Origin: Clostridia bacterium
Lineage (GTDB): Bacteria; Bacillota; Clostridia; TANB77; UBA1234
Direction: 5' to 3'
NCBI GenBank assembly: GCA_900753975.1
Contig: CAAEBC010000013.1
Location: 14,309 to 78,308 of the forward strand
DNA: 64,000 nucleotides
Below are positions 61,386 through 64,000 of this stretch, in pieces; the first letter of the stretch is position 1, and each line of letters begins with the position of its first letter. Made by a program: the position numbers and the translations under genes. The notes beneath the pieces were generated by a model. It saw only the letters and a list, made by a program, of their open reading frames with translations. It was not told the origin of the DNA and searched no databases.

Positions 61386-61414
61386 TTGACTTTTGTAAAA
61401 TTATATAATATTCT
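61386..61414 (+). promoter_or_regulatory. Candidate ftsA-ftsZ promoter
   Basis: TTGACT, a 17-nt spacer, then TATTCT, 33 nt before the ftsA start. A better TATAAT at 61404 has no matching -35. Confidence 0.5.
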
Positions 61415-61446
61415 TTAATCACGAAATGTAGTAGGGGGTGTGAAGG

Positions 61447-62691
61447 TTGGCGATAGGAGATATCATCGTTGGCATTGACATAGGCACCTCAAAAGTATGT
61501 TGTTGTTTGGGTCAAATTAATAAGTTTAATCAGGTAGAAGTTTTAAATACGGCAAGTGTCGCATGCGATGGCTTAAAACGTGGAAAGATAGTTAGCCCTG
61601 ATGCTGTATCTAGAGCAATTAGATTTGCCGTAAGTGATATTGAAGCAACGCAAGACTTTATGATAAAATCGGCCTATGTTAATATTGTTGGAAGTTATGT
61701 TTCAATTTTTAAAACCAAGTATAGTATAAAACTTGCGGACAAGTACGCTGGTGTTACGCAAAAAGATATAGATGATATAATTAGAAATGTTGGACAAATA
61801 GAAGTACCAGAAGGAAAACAAATTATAGATATTGTTCCTTCAAGATTTATTACGGAATCAAGAACTACAGAAGATCCAATAGGTATATTTACTTCTACAT
61901 TAGAAGCAGAACTTGATGTTATAATTGCAGATAAAGAAGTTGTAAAAACTATAGGGCTTGCAATGCAAAGAGCTGGTCTTATGATGGATGGGATTGTTGT
62001 AAATGGTTTTGCTATGAAAGACATAGTCCTTACGGACGAAGAAAAAGAAAATGGTGTTTTACTTTTAGATATTGGTGCAGGAAATGTCGATATTTCTGTT
62101 TTCAAAAACAATGGAATAGTGTATACTGATTCTATTCCTGTTGGTGGAGATACCATCACAAATGATATAGCTATTGGTCTTGAGATATCTCATCAAGAAG
62201 CAGATAAATTAAAAAGACAATATGGCTTATCTAAAGTTAAATATATCGATAACGATTATAGTATTACTCTTGCTACATATACGGGAGAAGAGAAAACAAA
62301 AACTATAAAATGCTCAGAGCTTGTTGAAATTATTGAAGCTAGAGTTGAAGAGATTTTTACAATGATTAGAGCTGGACTGGAAGATAACAAAGTTACAAAC
62401 ATACCAATGTCATGTGTAATTACAGGACAAGGAATAAATTCTATAAATAAAGCTGAAAAAACTGCAGAAGAAATTTTAAAATACACGGTAAGATATGGAA
62501 CTTTGAAAACTGCTAATTTAATTAAACCTGATGTTGCAGGGGCATACGGTATTGTAAAATATATTTCTAATATTAAGCATTCAAAAAATATTGGAAGTAG
62601 AATTCAATTAATTGAAGAACAAACATTTTTAGATAATGTTCTTCAATCTGTAAAGAGTTTATTTGGCTCTAAATCTAAAAAAATTAAGTAG
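61447..62691 (+). CDS. ftsA: Cell division protein FtsA
   Basis: A 414-residue actin-like ATPase that tethers FtsZ. TTG start after GTAGGGGGTG. Phosphate-binding GDIIVGIDIGTSKVCCCLGQ, the 1C domain, second phosphate loop LLLDIGAGNVDISVF, and IPVGGDTITNDIAIGLEISH. The amphipathic membrane-targeting end is in QSVKSLFGSKSKKIK. It is followed after 12 nt by ftsZ. Confidence 0.95.
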   Translation: MAIGDIIVGIDIGTSKVCCCLGQINKFNQVEVLNTASVACDGLKRGKIVSPDAVSRAIRFAVSDIEATQDFMIKSAYVNIVGSYVSIFKTKYSIKLADKYAGVTQKDIDDIIRNVGQIEVPEGKQIIDIVPSRFITESRTTEDPIGIFTSTLEAELDVIIADKEVVKTIGLAMQRAGLMMDGIVVNGFAMKDIVLTDEEKENGVLLLDIGAGNVDISVFKNNGIVYTDSIPVGGDTITNDIAIGLEISHQEADKLKRQYGLSKVKYIDNDYSITLATYTGEEKTKTIKCSELVEIIEARVEEIFTMIRAGLEDNKVTNIPMSCVITGQGINSINKAEKTAEEILKYTVRYGTLKTANLIKPDVAGAYGIVKYISNIKHSKNIGSRIQLIEEQTFLDNVLQSVKSLFGSKSKKIK

Positions 62692-62703
62692 GAGGAATTG
62701 AAA

Positions 62704-63855
62704 GTGTACGAACAAGATAATAACAATTATAATGGATATCAAAAACAAGATGATATTAAGTATGATGGAATGGCAAAAATAAAAGTAATTGGTGTTGGTG
62801 GAGCTGGTAATAATGCCGTTAACAGAATGGTTGATGTTGGCGTTACAGGTGTTGAGTTTATTGCTGTAAATACTGATAGACAAGCTTTGCTTCTTTCAAA
62901 AGCACCTACTAAAATTCAAATTGGTGAAAAGATTACAAGATGCTTAGGTGCAGGTGGTGATCCTACAGTTGGAGAAAAGGCAGCAGAAGAAACAAAAGAA
63001 GAAGTTTCAAATGCTCTTAAAGGTGCAGATATGGTCTTCGTTACAGCTGGTATGGGTGGAGGAACAGGTACTGGAGCAGCTCCTGTTGTTGCACAAATAG
63101 CTAAAGAACTTGGAATACTTACTGTTGCAGTTGTTACTAAGCCATTCTCTTTTGAAGCTAAGAAGAGAATGCAAAATGCTGAAAGAGGTATTGCAAGCTT
63201 AAAAGAAAAAGTCGATACTTTGGTTGTAATTCCAAACGATAGATTACTTCAAGTAGTAGAAAGAAAGACAACTTTTACGGAAGCTTTTGCTTTATCTGAT
63301 GAAGTTTTAAGACAAGGTGTTCAAGGAATCTCTGATTTAATTTCTATTCCTGGTCTTATAAATCTAGACTTTGCAGATGTAAAGACTATTATGTATGATA
63401 CTGGTATGGCTCACATGGGTATTGGTAGAGCTTCTGGTGAAAACAGAGCAGAAGAAGCTGCTAAAGCTGCTATAAATAGTCCGCTTCTTGAATCTTCTGT
63501 TGAAGGCGCAAGAGGAGTTCTTTTAAATATTACTGCTGGTCCTGATCTTGGTATATTTGAAGTTAATACTGCTGCTGAATTGGTTCAAAAGAATATTGAC
63601 CCTGATGCTAATCTTATTTTTGGTGCTGTTATTGATGAGAAGATGGGCGATGAAATGTCTGTAACTGTTATTGCTACGGGATTTGATAAAGATAGGGTTC
63701 CACTATCTGCTTTAGCTGTAGATAAAGTTATTGATAGAACTATGTTTGAGAAAGCACCTGTTGCTGAAAACAATAGGATTACTCCACAAAATGATATTGA
63801 AATTCCTACTTTCTTAAGAAAAAATAAAAAGATAATTGATATAAATAATTTGTAA
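62704..63855 (+). CDS. ftsZ: Cell division protein FtsZ
   Basis: A 383-residue tubulin homologue that forms the Z ring. [20 protein letters not shown], the tubulin signature [40 protein letters not shown] (T7 loop region) and the C-terminal peptide [12 protein letters not shown] that binds FtsA and SepF. GTG 62704 was chosen, 8 nt after GGAGG; an in-frame TTG at 62698 is only 2 nt from that site. Last gene of the window. Confidence 0.97.
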   Translation: MYEQDNNNYNGYQKQDDIKYDGMAKIKVIGVGGAGNNAVNRMVDVGVTGVEFIAVNTDRQALLLSKAPTKIQIGEKITRCLGAGGDPTVGEKAAEETKEEVSNALKGADMVFVTAGMGGGTGTGAAPVVAQIAKELGILTVAVVTKPFSFEAKKRMQNAERGIASLKEKVDTLVVIPNDRLLQVVERKTTFTEAFALSDEVLRQGVQGISDLISIPGLINLDFADVKTIMYDTGMAHMGIGRASGENRAEEAAKAAINSPLLESSVEGARGVLLNITAGPDLGIFEVNTAAELVQKNIDPDANLIFGAVIDEKMGDEMSVTVIATGFDKDRVPLSALAVDKVIDRTMFEKAPVAENNRITPQNDIEIPTFLRKNKKIIDINNL

Positions 63856-63920
63856 TAGATAGAGAATAGTTACTGGTTGTACTTTGATTAGATATGTAAG
63901 AAAAGACGAACTGAGAGGTC

Positions 63921-64000
63921 TGATAAAACTTTTATCCGCAAGGCTTTGTCAAGGTAGTATTGCTGACGCAATCTCCACCTTGACAAAATTGCTACTAAAA
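63921..64000. mobile_element. Second copy of the 91-bp MITE-like hairpin, cut by window end
   Basis: TGATAAAACTTTTATCCGC at its start, then TTGTCAAGGT (63946-63955) and ACCTTGACAA (63977-63986). Its orientation is opposite to the copy at 18594-18684. The apical stem is ATTGC/GCAAT instead of ATGAC/GTCAT. It would act as the hairpin after ftsZ. Confidence 0.75.

Noticed and set aside
1..64000. tRNA, rRNA or CRISPR arrays
   Set aside because: No cloverleaf with conserved TTCGANNC arm, no rRNA stretches and no evenly spaced direct repeats were seen on either strand; a tRNA scan would settle this.

Overview
This 64 kb window is from an AT-rich, Gram-positive, Clostridia-like chromosome. The evidence is uniformly low-GC codon use, GTG and TTG starts behind strong GGAGG ribosome-binding sites, zinc-type ribosomal proteins L36, L33 and S4, SLH-domain surface proteins, SepF/DivIVA and an L10 leader upstream of rplJ-rplL. 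No rRNA, tRNA, CRISPR array or prophage was seen. Species cannot be named from this sequence.

Layout. 1-4.6 kb: map (5' end cut by the window), then infA-rpmJ-rpsM-rpsK-rpsD-rpoA-rplQ. 4.6-6.2 kb: a small S1-domain protein and an unrecognised protein. 6.3-12.5 kb: surface-polysaccharide genes (galE, an O-antigen-ligase-like protein, two glycosyltransferases, two DUF4330 modules, a bacterial PH protein). 12.5-16.1 kb: rpmG-secE-nusG-rplK-rplA and, behind an L10 leader, rplJ-rplL, with no rpoB following. 16.3-18.4 kb: a broken DUF975 gene and an unknown gene. 18.8-27.7 kb: mutS-mutL-miaA, an HlyD-like protein, sepF-divIVA and a membrane-anchored cyclophilin. 27.7-31.7 kb: a hydroxyacid dehydrogenase, ruvA-rarA, two half-size TSUP permeases and a YtxH-like peptide. 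31.8-42.3 kb: secreted and surface proteins, including a 1961-residue SLH/YDG/VWA protein. 42.4-45.9 kb: an atypical SSB-like gene, a short alaS, a HIT protein and an M23 peptidase. 46-52.4 kb: an S-layer gene, an inverted silent second copy and a tyrosine recombinase. 52.5-64 kb: topA, a small convergent locus resembling a type I toxin-antitoxin, murG, topB, murA, ftsQ, DUF881, sbp, ftsA and ftsZ.

Three systems stand out. (1) The codon CGG: reading every CGG trinucleotide against the frames, I find it in frame at only five places in genes of native composition. All five are exact +1 frameshift points, where ignoring the C gives a GGN glycine codon and restores a conserved protein (an S1 protein, two TSUP permeases, and MurA at its N-terminus). 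The only other in-frame CGGs are two in the SSB-like gene, whose composition looks foreign. This suggests that CGG is not read as a normal triplet here. (2) An S-layer switch: the expressed gene and a promoterless, signal-less inverted copy share a perfect 55-bp block inside the SLH region. Inversion of about 4.7 kb would swap the C-terminal 80 percent of the S-layer protein, and a tyrosine recombinase lies beside the outer repeat. (3) A par/fst-like locus: a 35-residue hydrophobic peptide and a convergent small RNA share a bidirectional terminator, with direct repeats that would let the RNA pair over the peptide's start codon.

Smaller themes are Ser-Gly-Glu/Asp motifs concentrated in exported proteins, including the tail of SecE, and a 91-bp mobile hairpin whose two copies show compensatory stem changes.
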